DNA of 64,000 nucleotides from an uncultured Gemmiger sp. GTDB taxonomy: Bacteria; Bacillota; Clostridia; Oscillospirales; Ruminococcaceae. The DNA lies in NCBI GenBank assembly GCA_947629015.1, contig CANRCB010000007.1, positions 23,263 to 87,262 of the forward strand. The letters are read 5' to 3'. Below, in pieces: positions 54,545 through 63,983 of this stretch (position 1 is the first letter of the stretch; each line of letters begins with the position of its first letter). The notes under the pieces were generated by a model. It was given only the letters and a program-made list of their open reading frames with translations. It searched no databases and was not told the origin of the DNA. The position numbers and the translations under genes are program-made.

Positions 54545-56398
54545 TCAGTAAATTTTGAAATAGCCGGGGCGGGCGGGGGCGGCGTTATCCTCCACAAGGA
54601 CGGTGAAGCCCCCGGGGTTGACCTCGGCATTTTTGCCGAACGCCTGCACCACCTCGAGGTGCGGCCCGCGGTTGAGCACCACCTCGGCCGTCTGCGTTTG
54701 GCCGGTGCGGCGGTAGTGCAGGATATCGCCGGAAGCCCGCACCAGCTCGATGCCGCCGTCGGCAAAGGCATCGCAGCCGGCGCGCAGCTGTGCCAGCGTG
54801 CGCAGTGGGCCGCGCAGGCGTTCCTCGGTGCTGTTCCAGTCAAAATAGGCGCGGTTGAAGGGGTCGCGGTAGCCCTGCATGCCGATCTCGTCGCCGTAAT
54901 AGACGCAGGGCACGCCGGGCAGGGTAAAGATCATCGCGTAGGCCAGCAGCAGGCGGCGCAGCGCGTCGTCGATGTGGTCGGGGCTGATGCGGCGCCCGCT
55001 CTGCCAGTGGCGGTCCCGCCCGGCGGCGGGCTCGTCGGCGATGGCGGTGATGGCGCGCTCGGTATCGTGGGTGGAGAGGAAGTTCATCGCGCAGTCCAGC
55101 GCGGGCTTGGGGTAGTTTTCGCAGATGCGCAGGATGCCGTCGGCGACGGCGGCGGTGTCGGCGCCGCGCACCCAGTCGATGGCGGCGCTGCGGAAGGGGT
55201 AGTTCATGACGGTATCCAGGCCCTTGCCCCGCAGGTAGGTGCGGCGCCGGCCCCAGCCCTCCTTGGTGGTGGCGTCCTCCCACACCTCGCCGATGAGCAG
55301 CTTGTCCTCGCCGTGGGCCTTGACGGCCTGGCGTATCTTTTCGATAAAGCCGTCGGGCAGCTCGTCGGCGACGTCCAGCCGGAAGCCCGAGGCCCCAAGC
55401 GAGAGCCATGTGTCGATGACGCCGCCTTTGCCGCAGATGAACTCGACATAACTGGGGGAATCCTCCTGCACCTCGGGCAGGGTCGGGAAGCCCCACCAGC
55501 TGCGGTAGCCGCAGGGATAGCCGGAGTCAAAATCATACCAGCCGCGATAGGGGGAGTGGATGTCCCGGTAGGCGCCGCCCGGGCCGTAGCGGCCCTCGCG
55601 GTTGAAGTAGACGGAGTCCGACCCGGTGTGGCTGAACACGCCGTCCAGCACGATGCGGATGCCGCAGGCTTTGGCGGCGGCGCACAGGGCGGCGAATTCC
55701 TCGTTGGTGCCAAGGGTGGGGTCGGCCTTGAGGTAGTCGGCGGTGTTGTAGCGGTGGTTGGCGTGGGCCTCAAAGATGGGGTTCAGGTACAGGCACCGCA
55801 CGCCGAGGCCGGCAAGGTAGGGCAGTTTTTGCCGGATACCGGCAAAGTCTCCGCCGAAATAGTCCATGTTGATGTAGCCGTCCTCCTGCTCGTTGGGCCA
55901 GAAGTAGGGCTCGCCGTCCTTGTCGGGGCGGTAGATGCGGTCGGGCCAGGGCCAGGGTTTGTCCGGCCGGCCCTCAAAGAAACGGTCGGGGAAGATCTGG
56001 TACATGGTGCCGCCGCGTATCCACGCCGGCGTATCGAAGCCCGCCTCATAGACGGTGAGCTGCCACGGTTCCCCGTCCACCCAGGTAAGCTCCCCCTCGC
56101 CGCCGGCGCCGCGGAAGATCTTGCGGAAATCGGTGTAGAGGTCAAAATAATAGAAGTACAGCCCCGCCGTGGTGGGCGCCACGGTCAGGGTGAAATGGTT
56201 CAGGTGCGGGGTCTGCCCGGTGAACCGCATCCGGTAGTGCACCGGCTGCTCCCGGTCCTTGGTGAGGACGAGGTGCGGATCCACATAGCCGAGATCCTCC
56301 GGCACGGTGAGGCGGAAGGTCACGCCGGTGCCCGCCGGCACCGCGCCGAAAGGCGTTTTGCAGGCGGCATCCAGGCTGTTGTAAAAGGTGTGCGCCAT
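54545..56398 (-). CDS. Glycoside hydrolase family 13 enzyme (neopullulanase/alpha-amylase type)
   Basis: 617 residues. An N-terminal beta-sandwich of about 125 residues (CBM34-like: VTFRLTVPEDLGYVDPHLVL) precedes the catalytic barrel. The barrel shows YQIFPDRFFEGRPDKPWP, GVRCLYLNPIFEAHANHRYN and RIVLDGVFSHTGSDSVYFNR. The nucleophile Asp is in ASGFRLDVADELPDGFIEK, the acid Glu in KLLIGEVWEDATTKEGWG and the third Asp in MNFLSTHDTERAITAIADEP. No signal peptide is visible, so it acts in the cytoplasm on maltodextrins, cyclodextrins or pullulan fragments. Glycogen phosphorylase lies just upstream on the same strand, so the pair fits glycogen or maltodextrin breakdown. ATG 56398 has AAGGAG twelve bases upstream. 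Confidence 0.92.
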   Translation of the reverse strand: MAHTFYNSLDAACKTPFGAVPAGTGVTFRLTVPEDLGYVDPHLVLTKDREQPVHYRMRFTGQTPHLNHFTLTVAPTTAGLYFYYFDLYTDFRKIFRGAGGEGELTWVDGEPWQLTVYEAGFDTPAWIRGGTMYQIFPDRFFEGRPDKPWPWPDRIYRPDKDGEPYFWPNEQEDGYINMDYFGGDFAGIRQKLPYLAGLGVRCLYLNPIFEAHANHRYNTADYLKADPTLGTNEEFAALCAAAKACGIRIVLDGVFSHTGSDSVYFNREGRYGPGGAYRDIHSPYRGWYDFDSGYPCGYRSWWGFPTLPEVQEDSPSYVEFICGKGGVIDTWLSLGASGFRLDVADELPDGFIEKIRQAVKAHGEDKLLIGEVWEDATTKEGWGRRRTYLRGKGLDTVMNYPFRSAAIDWVRGADTAAVADGILRICENYPKPALDCAMNFLSTHDTERAITAIADEPAAGRDRHWQSGRRISPDHIDDALRRLLLAYAMIFTLPGVPCVYYGDEIGMQGYRDPFNRAYFDWNSTEERLRGPLRTLAQLRAGCDAFADGGIELVRASGDILHYRRTGQTQTAEVVLNRGPHLEVVQAFGKNAEVNPGGFTVLVEDNAAPARPGYFKIY

Positions 56399-56487
56399 AA
56401 AGCAGCGGCTCTCCTTGCCGGAAAAGTTTGCCGCCCCTCCCCGCGGGGAAAGGCGGCAGAGTTTCTACGGTTTTGGGCCGGCCGTTT

Positions 56488-58899
56488 TTACTTGACCGGC
56501 GTGGCGCCCCAGATATCGCGGGCGTAATCCATGACCGAACGGTCGGCCGAGAAGATGCCCGCCCCGGCGATGTTCATCAGGCTCATGCGGTTCCAGGCCC
56601 CGCGGTCACGGTAAAGGCGCTGCACCTCGGCCTGCGCACGGCGGTAGTCCTTGAAATCGGCCATGACCATGTACGGGTCGGCGTTGCGGAGGTTCGAGGT
56701 GATCTCGCTGAAATTGTCGCCGTTCCAGCCCTTCTCGAACAGATCGAGCACCGCCATGGCGATGTCGTCGTCCATGATGAACGCCTGCGGGTGGTAGCCC
56801 ATGCCCTTGAGGGCGTTGACCTCCGGCGTGAGCATACCGAAGATGATCTCGTTTTCATGGCCGGCGGCGTCGGCGATCTCGACGTTGGCGCCGTCCAGCG
56901 TGCCCAGGGTCACGGCGCCGTTGAGCATGAACTTCATGTTGCCGGTGCCGGAAGCCTCGGTGCCGGCGAGGGAGATCTGCTCCGACACCTCCGACGCGGG
57001 CATCAGCCGCTCGGACAGGCTGACGCAGTAATCCTCCAGGTAGACGATGCGCAGCTTGCCGCGCACGGCGGGGTCGGCGTCGATAAGCTGCCCCAGCTTG
57101 CAGATGAGGCGGATCATCTGCTTGGCAAAGTAGTACCCCGGGGCCGCCTTGGCGCCGAAGATGTAGGTCTTGGGCGTGAACTCGGCGTTCGGGTTGTTTT
57201 TGAGGTACAGGTACTCGGCCGCGATGTTGAGGGCGTTGAGGTGCTGGCGCTTGTACTCATGCATGCGCTTGACCTGGCAGTCAAAAATGGAATCGGGGTC
57301 GATGTCCTGGCCAGTGGCGCGCGCAAGATAGTTGGCAAAGGCGGCCTTGTTCGCCCGCTTGACGGCGTCCAGCTTTTGCAAAAAGGCGCCGTCCTGCGCG
57401 CAGCCGCGCAGCTTTTCCAGCTGCATGGCGTCGGTCTTGAAGCCGTCGCCGATGGTGTCCTCCAGCAGGGAGGTCAGCGCCGGGTTGCCCGCCAGCAGCC
57501 AGCGGCGGTAGGCGATGCCGTTGGTGACGTTGGTGAACGCCTTGGGCTTGTACAGGAAATAATCGTGGAAGACACTGTCCTTGATGATCTCGCTGTGCAG
57601 CTTGGACACACCGTTGATGGAGTGGCAGACATAGGCGCAGATGTTGGCGGTGCGGACCTGGTTGTCGCCCAGGATGGCCATGTAGTCGATCTTGCCCTTG
57701 TCGCCGGGGAAGACCCTTTCCAGGTCGATGCGGCAGCGGCGGTCCAGCTCGCACACGATCTGCCAGATGCGCGGCAGCGTCGTGCGGAAGATATCGGCGC
57801 TCCACTTTTCCAGCGCCTCGCTCATGACGGTGTGGTTGGTGTAGGCAAAGACGCGGCGGCAGATATCGAACGCGGCCTCCCAGCTGTAGTTGCACTCATC
57901 CAGCAGGATGCGCATCATCTCGGGGATGGCGACGGTGGGGTGGGTGTCGTTGAGCTGGATGGCGACCTTGTCGGGCAGGTTGTCCAGCGTGCCGTACTGC
58001 GCGAGATGGATGCGCAGGATGTCGGCGATGGACGCGGCCGAGAAGAAATACTGCTGGCGCAGGCGCAGGGTCTTGCCCTCGGTGTGGTTGTCGTTGGGGT
58101 AGAGCACCTTGGAGATGAGCTCCGCCGAGGCGGAGCGCGTGATGGCGGTGTTGTAGTTGCCGGCGTTGAAGCTGCTCATATCAAAGCTGGGGGCCTTGGC
58201 CTGCCACAGCCGCAGCTTGGACACGCCGGTGTCGCCGTAGCCGGCCACATACATATCGTTGGGCACGGCGATGACGGAGTTGTAGTCCTCATGCCGGACG
58301 TGGTGGAAGCCGCCCTCCCACACTTCCTTGATGGTGCCGTCAAAGCGGATCTCCTGCTGCTGGTCGGGGTGGCTCTTGAACCAGACATGGCCGCCGGGCA
58401 GCCAGTTGTCGGCCGTTTCCTGCTGCCAGCCGTCGACGATCTTCTGCTTGAAGATGCCGTACTCGTACAAAATGGAGTAGCCGGTGCCGGGGATACAGTC
58501 GGTGGCCATACCGTCCAGGTAGCAGGCGGCAAGGCGGCCAAGCCCGCCATTGCCAAGGCCGGCGTCGGGCTCGCATTCATAGATGGTGTCGATCTTGATA
58601 TCGGCGTCGGCGAGGACCTGCTCCGCCACCTCGTTGAGGCCGAGGTTGAAAAGGCTCGTGCGCAGGCTGCGGCCCATCAAAAATTCCATGCACAGGTAGT
58701 ACACCTGTTTTTTGCCCTGGCCCATGGCCCGGGCCTGGAACTGTTTCTGCCGGTCGGACATGATCTGGCGCGTGACCATGGCGAGGCAGCGGTAGATCTG
58801 GTCGGCGCTGGCGCTGTCCAGCGTGGTGGTGCATTCGCTCGCAAGTTTTTCCTTGAGCAGGCGCTCAAACTCTTTTTTGGTATATTTAGGCAAAATCAT
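56488..58899 (-). CDS. glgP: Glycogen/alpha-glucan phosphorylase
   Basis: 803 residues, full length for GT35. The enzyme releases glucose 1-phosphate from alpha-1,4-glucans using phosphate and PLP. Seen in order: YYLCMEFLMGRSLRTSLFNL, YECEPDAGLGNGGLGRLAAC, VWEGGFHHVRHEDYNSVIAV, VAIQLNDTHPTVAIPEMMRI and FAYTNHTVMSEALEKWSADI. KRMHEYKRQHLNALNIAAEY follows, and the PLP-lysine signature is SLAGTEASGTGNMKFMLNGA. ATG 58899 (MILPKYTKKEFERLLKEKL) has AAGGAG upstream. The frame is open upstream but not conserved. It is first in an operon with the GH13 enzyme and is read from the promoter at 58973. Confidence 0.96.
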   Translation of the reverse strand: MILPKYTKKEFERLLKEKLASECTTTLDSASADQIYRCLAMVTRQIMSDRQKQFQARAMGQGKKQVYYLCMEFLMGRSLRTSLFNLGLNEVAEQVLADADIKIDTIYECEPDAGLGNGGLGRLAACYLDGMATDCIPGTGYSILYEYGIFKQKIVDGWQQETADNWLPGGHVWFKSHPDQQQEIRFDGTIKEVWEGGFHHVRHEDYNSVIAVPNDMYVAGYGDTGVSKLRLWQAKAPSFDMSSFNAGNYNTAITRSASAELISKVLYPNDNHTEGKTLRLRQQYFFSAASIADILRIHLAQYGTLDNLPDKVAIQLNDTHPTVAIPEMMRILLDECNYSWEAAFDICRRVFAYTNHTVMSEALEKWSADIFRTTLPRIWQIVCELDRRCRIDLERVFPGDKGKIDYMAILGDNQVRTANICAYVCHSINGVSKLHSEIIKDSVFHDYFLYKPKAFTNVTNGIAYRRWLLAGNPALTSLLEDTIGDGFKTDAMQLEKLRGCAQDGAFLQKLDAVKRANKAAFANYLARATGQDIDPDSIFDCQVKRMHEYKRQHLNALNIAAEYLYLKNNPNAEFTPKTYIFGAKAAPGYYFAKQMIRLICKLGQLIDADPAVRGKLRIVYLEDYCVSLSERLMPASEVSEQISLAGTEASGTGNMKFMLNGAVTLGTLDGANVEIADAAGHENEIIFGMLTPEVNALKGMGYHPQAFIMDDDIAMAVLDLFEKGWNGDNFSEITSNLRNADPYMVMADFKDYRRAQAEVQRLYRDRGAWNRMSLMNIAGAGIFSADRSVMDYARDIWGATPVK

Positions 58900-58972
58900 T
58901 CTCTCCTTACTGGCCGGTAAATGGGCCCGCGTGCGGGCCGGTATGGATCGGACACAGGATACCACAAGATAG

Positions 58973-59001
58973 ATTATAGTAAAAATTGGCCCGGCGCGCA
59001 A
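58973..59001 (-). promoter_or_regulatory. Promoter of glgP
   Basis: On the minus strand TTGCGC (58996-59001), 17 bases, TATAAT (58973-58978), about 75 bases before the ATG. Confidence 0.65.
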
Positions 59002-59151
59002 GGTTTTTTCCGCAATGGGCATTATTTTTTGTTTTTTCCACAAAAAGGGCTTTCTCTTGACGGGATTTTATATTATAATAGGGGCGGATGTACCGGCGCC
59101 GCCCGGCGCGGCACCGGCAGACAAGGGACACGGCAAAGGAGTGTTTGCAGG

Positions 59152-59520
59152 ATGGAGAACGCGGATGTTTCCAAGGTGCGTTTGACGATATGCGGTTCCA
59201 ATTACGTCCTCAGCACCAACGAGGGCGAGGACTACTTGCGCAATCTGGCGGATCGCCTTGACCTTGAGATGAAGGATATGATGGCGAAATCGGCCTCGGT
59301 GTCCATCACGACCGCCGCCGTGCTGACGGCGCTGGGCTACCTGGACGAGCTGGAGAAGGCCAGCGGCAGCGCCGACAATATGCGCCGCCAGATCAAGGAT
59401 TATCTGGAGGACGCCGCCAGCGCCAAGATGGCCGCCGAGGAGCTGCGGCGCGAGAACGCCGCCCTGCGCCGCCGTGTGGAGGAGCTGGAGCGCCTGCAAA
59501 ACGGCCCGGCCCTGCCATGA
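59152..59520 (+). CDS. zapA: Cell division protein ZapA
   Basis: 122 residues. The N-terminal globular domain has the family pattern VRLTICGSNYVLSTNEGEDY, then LRNLADRLDLEMKDMM. The long C-terminal coiled coil (SAKMAAEELRRENAALRRRV, then EELERLQNG) forms the dimer/tetramer. ZapA bundles FtsZ filaments at the division site. ATG 59152 has AAAGGAG ten bases upstream. A TATAAT -10 lies at 59074-59079 without a clear -35. The last four bases overlap the U32 peptidase start (ATGA), a neighbourhood that is common in clostridia. Confidence 0.92.
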   Translation: MENADVSKVRLTICGSNYVLSTNEGEDYLRNLADRLDLEMKDMMAKSASVSITTAAVLTALGYLDELEKASGSADNMRRQIKDYLEDAASAKMAAEELRRENAALRRRVEELERLQNGPALP

Positions 59521-61595
59521 CGCCGGCCGCCCTTTACCCGGAGATCCTGGCCCCCGCCGGGGACGAAGCAATGCTAAGCGCCGCTGTCTGCAGCGGCGCT
59601 GATGCTGTTTATCTGGGGGTTTCGGGCTTCAACGCGCGGCGCGGCGCGCACAATTTCACCGCCGAAACGCTGCCCGCCGCAGTCTCCTACTGCCATGCGC
59701 GCGGGGTGAAGGTGCACGCCGCGCTCAACACCCTTGTGTTCGCGGACGAGCTGCCGGCTTTGGCCGGCGCGGTGCGCGCCGCCGCCGAGGCGGGCGTGGA
59801 CGCCGTGATCACCGACGACCTTGCCGCCGCGCGCCTTGTGCAGGGCATCGCCCCCGGCCTGGCGCTGCACGCCAGCACCCAGATGAGCATCCACACCGCC
59901 GCCGGGGCCAGGGCTGCTGCGGCGCTGGGGTTCCGGCGGGTGATCCTGGCGCGGGAGCTCACGCTGGAGGAGATACGCGCCGTCGCGGCCGCCTGCCCGG
60001 GGCTGGAGCTGGAGGTGTTCGTCCACGGCGCTTTGTGCTTTGCCGTCAGCGGGCAGTGCATGATGAGCGCGTTTTTGGGCGGGCGCAGCGGCAACCGCGG
60101 CGCCTGCGCCGGGCCCTGCCGGCTGCCGTTTGACGCCGCGCAGAGCCTGCGCCCCGGCGCGCCGGGCACCGCCTGCCATTTGAGCCTGAAGGACATGGAC
60201 CATATCCCCCACCTGCCGGCGCTGGCCGGCGCCGGCGTGGTGAGCGTGAAGATCGAGGGGCGGCTGCGCACGCCGGAATATGTGGCGGCGGCCGTGACGG
60301 CGGCGCGCGCCGCGCGGGAGGGCCGACCCTATGACGCCGCGCTGCTGCGGGACATTTTTTCCCGTTCCGGCTTTACCGACGGCTACCTGACCGGCCGGCG
60401 GGACGGGGCAATGTTCGGCGTGCGCACCGGGGCGGACGCCGCCGCCACCCGCGCCGCCGCGCCCCGGGCGCGGGCGCTCTACCGGCGGGAATTTGCGCGC
60501 GTGCCGGTGGCCCTTTCCGTCACATTCGCCGAAAACGGCGTGGCGCTCTCGGCCGCCGACCGGGACGGCCACACCGTGACGGTGCGCGGCGACACGGCGC
60601 CGCAGCCCGCCGAAAGGGATCCGCTGCCCGGTATGCGGGCGGCGCTGGCCAAAACCGGCGGCACCCCGTTTTACGCGGCGGAGGTCCGCGTTGCGGGCGG
60701 CGCACCCGGCTTTGTGCCCGCCGCGGTGTGGAACGCGCTGCGCCGCCAGGCATTGGAAACGCTGCTGGCACAGCGCGCGGCGCCGCGGCCGTGGCCGGCG
60801 CGGGCCTTTGCCCTGCCCGCCTTCCCCGCGCGGGCGGCGGGCGCCGTGCCAAGGCTGGCGGCGCGCTTTGAAAGCTGGGCGCAGGTGCCGCCGGGCCGGA
60901 CGGAACGCCTTGCCTTTCTGGTGCTGCCCATCGCCGAGGCCGGCAGCGTGCCGGCGCCGCTGCGCGCCAAAACGATACTGGAGCTGCCGCGCGTGATGTT
61001 TGGCTGTGAGGGCACGGTGCGCGCGCAGCTGGCCGCCTGCGCGCCGCTGGGTTTTATGGGCTTTGCGGCCAGCAACCTTGCGCACCTGCCTTTGGCCGCC
61101 GGGGCCGGCGCCGGGCCGCTGTACGGCGGGCTGGGCCTCAACGTAACCAACCCCCTGGCCGCGCAGGCGTATGCCGGGCAGGGGCTGCGCGGGCTGCTGC
61201 TCCACCCCGAAACGCCGCTGCCCGCCATGGCGCGCGTGGCGGGCGTGCCCACCGCCGCCCTTGTGTACGGCCATCTGCCGCTGATGCTCACCCGCGCGTG
61301 CCCGCTGCGCAACGTGCGCGGCTGTGCGGGCTGTAAGCACGCCGGCACCCTGCGGGACCGCAAAGGGCGGGATTTTGCGCTGCGCTGCGCAAAGCCCCAA
61401 AACGATGTGCGCACCCTTTACAACCCTGTGCCGCTGTATATGGGCGACCGTCCGGGCGAGCTGCCCGCCGATTTTGCCCTGGCAGCTTTTACCACCGAGG
61501 GCGCGGAGCGCGCCGCAAAGGTGCTTGCGCTGCTTGACGCCGGCGCCCCGTTTGACAGCGAGTTTACAAGAGGGGTATACTATAAAGGATGCTGA
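59517..61595 (+). CDS. U32 family peptidase-like protein (YrrO/RlhA/TrhP type)
   Basis: 692 residues. The N-terminal barrel has PEILAPAGDEAMLSAAVCSG, then ADAVYLGVSGFNARRGAHNF. The family's Cys region reads VFVHGALCFAVSGQCMMSAF, then GGRSGNRGACAGPCRLPFD. VSVKIEGRLRTPEYVAAAVT follows. A DUF3656-type insert and a C-terminal U32 repeat (LTRACPLRNVRGCAGCKHAG, then RDRKGRDFALRC) carry four more Cys, probably an Fe-S site. Characterised relatives (RlhA, TrhP) hydroxylate 23S rRNA or tRNA with prephenate-linked chemistry. Peptidase activity is doubtful for this branch. It is translationally coupled to zapA. Confidence 0.88.
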   Translation: MTPAALYPEILAPAGDEAMLSAAVCSGADAVYLGVSGFNARRGAHNFTAETLPAAVSYCHARGVKVHAALNTLVFADELPALAGAVRAAAEAGVDAVITDDLAAARLVQGIAPGLALHASTQMSIHTAAGARAAAALGFRRVILARELTLEEIRAVAAACPGLELEVFVHGALCFAVSGQCMMSAFLGGRSGNRGACAGPCRLPFDAAQSLRPGAPGTACHLSLKDMDHIPHLPALAGAGVVSVKIEGRLRTPEYVAAAVTAARAAREGRPYDAALLRDIFSRSGFTDGYLTGRRDGAMFGVRTGADAAATRAAAPRARALYRREFARVPVALSVTFAENGVALSAADRDGHTVTVRGDTAPQPAERDPLPGMRAALAKTGGTPFYAAEVRVAGGAPGFVPAAVWNALRRQALETLLAQRAAPRPWPARAFALPAFPARAAGAVPRLAARFESWAQVPPGRTERLAFLVLPIAEAGSVPAPLRAKTILELPRVMFGCEGTVRAQLAACAPLGFMGFAASNLAHLPLAAGAGAGPLYGGLGLNVTNPLAAQAYAGQGLRGLLLHPETPLPAMARVAGVPTAALVYGHLPLMLTRACPLRNVRGCAGCKHAGTLRDRKGRDFALRCAKPQNDVRTLYNPVPLYMGDRPGELPADFALAAFTTEGAERAAKVLALLDAGAPFDSEFTRGVYYKGC

Positions 61596-61607
61596 GCGCG
61601 GGGCGCG

Positions 61608-61745
61608 GCACGGCGCGAGTGTTGAAAGTGGAGCGTGGAAAGTGGAGTGGCGGTGGGCCGCAAAGAGGTACGGGATTTAAAAAATGCCTTTCTTTCCACT
61701 TTCCACTTTCCAAACTCCACTTTCCAAATTCCACTTTTCACTCTC
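61608..61745. repeat. Second inverted heptamer array (AGTGGA / TCCACTT)
   Basis: Left arm: GAAAGTGGAGCGTGGAAAGT, then GGAGTGG. Right arm: TTTCCACTTTCCACTTTCCA, then AACTCCACTTTCC and TTCCACTTTTCACTC. They can form one long hairpin around GGCGGTGGGCCGC. It lies between the U32 gene and dut and is a close relative of the array at 25070-25220. Confidence 0.75.
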
Positions 61746-61762
61746 GAATGAAGGAGCCTGAC

Positions 61763-62212
61763 ATGGAAACCAAAACCGTAAAATACAAGATCCTTGACCC
61801 GCGCGCCAAGGCGCCCGCCTACGCCACGCCGGGCGCCGCCGCGGCCGACCTGTGCGCCGTGCTGGACGCCCCGCTCACCCTTGCGCCGGGGCAGCGCGCG
61901 CTCATCCCCACCGGGTTCGCCATCGAGCTGCCGGGGCCGGAGTGTGTGGCGCTCATCTACGCGCGCAGCGGGCTGGCCGTCAGGCACGGCATCTCGATGG
62001 CCAACTGCGTGGGCGTCGTCGACAGTGACTACCGCGGTGAGGTCAAGGTGGCGCTGGTGAACCTTGGCACCGAAGCCTACACCGTCCAGCCGGGGGAGCG
62101 CGTGGCCCAGCTGTGCATCGCGCCCGTGTGGCAGGCGGCCTTTGTGCCCGCCGACACCCTCGGCGATACCGAGCGCGGCGCCGGGGGCTTTGGCTCGACC
62201 GGCAGGCTGTAA
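61763..62212 (+). CDS. dut: dUTP diphosphatase
   Basis: 149 residues, a trimeric dUTPase with all five motifs: TPGAAAADLCAVLDAP (1), IYARSGLAVRHGISM (2), NCVGVVDSDYRGEVKVALVN with the catalytic Asp (3), GERVAQLCIAPV (4) and the C-terminal RGAGGFGSTGRL arm (5). It hydrolyses dUTP to dUMP, which keeps uracil out of DNA and feeds thymidylate synthesis. ATG 61763 has AAGGAG six bases upstream. The frame is open through the heptamer array before it, but that is not coding. The next gene (maf) also cleans nucleotide pools. Confidence 0.95.
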   Translation: METKTVKYKILDPRAKAPAYATPGAAAADLCAVLDAPLTLAPGQRALIPTGFAIELPGPECVALIYARSGLAVRHGISMANCVGVVDSDYRGEVKVALVNLGTEAYTVQPGERVAQLCIAPVWQAAFVPADTLGDTERGAGGFGSTGRL

Positions 62213-62303
62213 AAAATAAGGCCGCAAAAACCCGCCCGCGCCCGCACCCTGTGACAGGGTTCGACGCGCGGGCCGCGTATACTGGACAGAAAGGATGCAT
62301 ACC

Positions 62304-62864
62304 ATGGCACTGTATCTGGCATCGGCCAGCCCGCGCCGGCGGGAGTTGATGGCGCTGGTCCACCCGGATTTCCTGGTGGAGGTGAGCGACGTGGCGGAGG
62401 ACGACATCTTTGCCGATTCCCCCGCGCGGCTGGCGCAGAGCCTGGCCATCGCCAAGGCGCGGGCGGTGGCCGCCCAGCACCCCTTCGATACCGTTATCGG
62501 GTTCGACACGGTGGTGGACTGCGGCGGCGCCGTGTTCGGCAAACCGCGGGACAAGGCCGAGGCGCTGACCATGCTGCGCGCGCTTTCGGGCCGGGTGCAC
62601 CGGGTACATACCGGCGTGTGCGTGTGCCAAAGCGGGCGCGCCGCCGCCACGGTGGAGACGACCGCCGTCTCCTTCGCCCCCATCCCGGAGGCGGAGTTGC
62701 TGGCCTATGTCGACACCGCGGAGCCGTATGACAAGGCCGGCGGGTATGCCATCCAGGGCCGCGCGGCCCGCTGGTGCAGCCGCATCGAGGGCTGCTATTA
62801 CAACATCATGGGCCTGCCCGTGCACCGGGCGGTGCAGCTGCTCGCCCGGTTCGGCGTGCGCTGA
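62304..62864 (+). CDS. maf: Maf family nucleotide pyrophosphatase
   Basis: 186 residues. Family marks: ALYLASASPRRRELMALVHP, FDTVIGFDTVVDCGGAVFGK, ALSGRVHRVHTGVCVC and the catalytic-Asp/Lys region YDKAGGYAIQGRAARWCSRI, continuing EGCYYNIMGLPVHRAVQLL. Maf proteins hydrolyse dTTP/UTP or modified nucleotides and in Bacillus delay septation when overproduced. ATG 62304 has AAAGG nine bases upstream. An ATG at 62295 touches that site. mreB follows 48 bases later, the standard maf-mreB order of Firmicutes. Confidence 0.93.
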   Translation: MALYLASASPRRRELMALVHPDFLVEVSDVAEDDIFADSPARLAQSLAIAKARAVAAQHPFDTVIGFDTVVDCGGAVFGKPRDKAEALTMLRALSGRVHRVHTGVCVCQSGRAAATVETTAVSFAPIPEAELLAYVDTAEPYDKAGGYAIQGRAARWCSRIEGCYYNIMGLPVHRAVQLLARFGVR

Positions 62865-62912
62865 GCGCCGCAGCGGCGGCAGGGCATCCATGTGAAGGAG
62901 CGCTGTTTCGTT

Positions 62913-63983
62913 ATGGGCATTTTCGCCAGGATCCGGGCGTTTTTTGCGCGCCGGCCGCACCGGCTGTTCTGCCGGGACATCGGCATCGACCTCGGCACCG
63001 CCAACACGCTGGTGTACATGAAGGGCCGCGGCATCATCATGCGGGAGCCGAGCGTGGTCGCGGTGGACACCAAGACCGAGGAGCTGCGCGTGCGCAGCGT
63101 CGGGCACCAGGCCAAGGCCGTGATCGGCCGCGCGCCGGGCTCCATCGTGGCGGTGCGCCCGCTCAAGGACGGCGTCATCGCGGATTTTGACATCACCGCC
63201 GCCATGCTGCAAAGTTTCATCCGCCAGGCGTGCGGCCGGGGGCCGTTCTCCCGCCCGCGGGTGGTCATCTGCGTGCCCTCCGGCGTGACGGAGGTGGAGC
63301 GCCGCGCCGTGCGCCAGGCCGCCGCCCGCGCGGGCGCGCGGCAGGTGACGGTCATCGAGGAACCGATGGCCGCGGCCATCGGCGCCGGCCTGCCCACCAC
63401 CGAGCCGGTGGGCAGCATGATCGTGGACATCGGCGGCGGCACGGCGGAGGTGGCGGTCATCAGCCTTTCGGGCGTGGTGGCCAGCCGCAGCGTGCGCTGC
63501 GCCGGCGATACGCTGGACCAGAGCATCATCGCCTACATCAAGCGCAAATACAACCTGCTGGTGGGCGAGCGCACCGCCGAACAGATCAAGATCGAGATCG
63601 GCTCCGCCTGCCCGCAAAGCCCCGAGACGACGATGGAGATCAAGGGCCGCAACCTTGTGGACGGCCTGCCCAAGGATATCGTCATCCGCTCGGAGGAGGT
63701 GCGCGCCGCGATGAGCGAGGCGCTGCTGCGCATCGTGGACGCCATCAAGGACACGCTGGAGCGCACCCCGCCGGAGCTTTCGAGCGACATCATCGACAAG
63801 GGCATCGTGCTCTCGGGCGGCGGGGCGCTGCTGCGCGGGCTGGACACCCTGATACGGGACGAGACCGGCATCGAGGTGCACGTGGCCGAAAACCCGCTGG
63901 ACTGTGTGGCGCTGGGCGCCGGCGCCGTGCTGGATGACCCCTCCCTGGCCCCCCGCCAGCGGGAGGAGTTTGCCTACCTGTAA
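62913..63983 (+). CDS. mreB: Rod shape-determining protein MreB/Mbl
   Basis: 356 residues. Actin-like ATPase: FCRDIGIDLGTANTLVYMKG (phosphate 1), VVICVPSGVTEVERRAVRQA, IEEPMAAAIGAGLPTTEPVG, MIVDIGGGTAEVAVISLSG (phosphate 2) and IDKGIVLSGGGALLRGLDTL (adenosine). It guides lateral cell wall synthesis from the membrane. Residues 1-28 before the first phosphate loop form a basic amphipathic extension (IFARIRAFFARRPHRLF), longer than the usual few residues. It could be the membrane anchor. ATG 62913 has AAGGAG about twelve bases upstream. A GTG at 62892 is possible. The gene ends 17 bases before the window edge, with mreC expected next. Confidence 0.93.
   Translation: MGIFARIRAFFARRPHRLFCRDIGIDLGTANTLVYMKGRGIIMREPSVVAVDTKTEELRVRSVGHQAKAVIGRAPGSIVAVRPLKDGVIADFDITAAMLQSFIRQACGRGPFSRPRVVICVPSGVTEVERRAVRQAAARAGARQVTVIEEPMAAAIGAGLPTTEPVGSMIVDIGGGTAEVAVISLSGVVASRSVRCAGDTLDQSIIAYIKRKYNLLVGERTAEQIKIEIGSACPQSPETTMEIKGRNLVDGLPKDIVIRSEEVRAAMSEALLRIVDAIKDTLERTPPELSSDIIDKGIVLSGGGALLRGLDTLIRDETGIEVHVAENPLDCVALGAGAVLDDPSLAPRQREEFAYL

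Noticed and set aside
56428..58920. 830-codon frame opposite glycogen phosphorylase
   Set aside because: Mirror frame of a highly conserved enzyme gene, with no start signal.
62230..62280. Terminator between dut and maf
   Set aside because: A CCCGCGC/GCGCGGG pairing exists, but no T-run follows on either strand.
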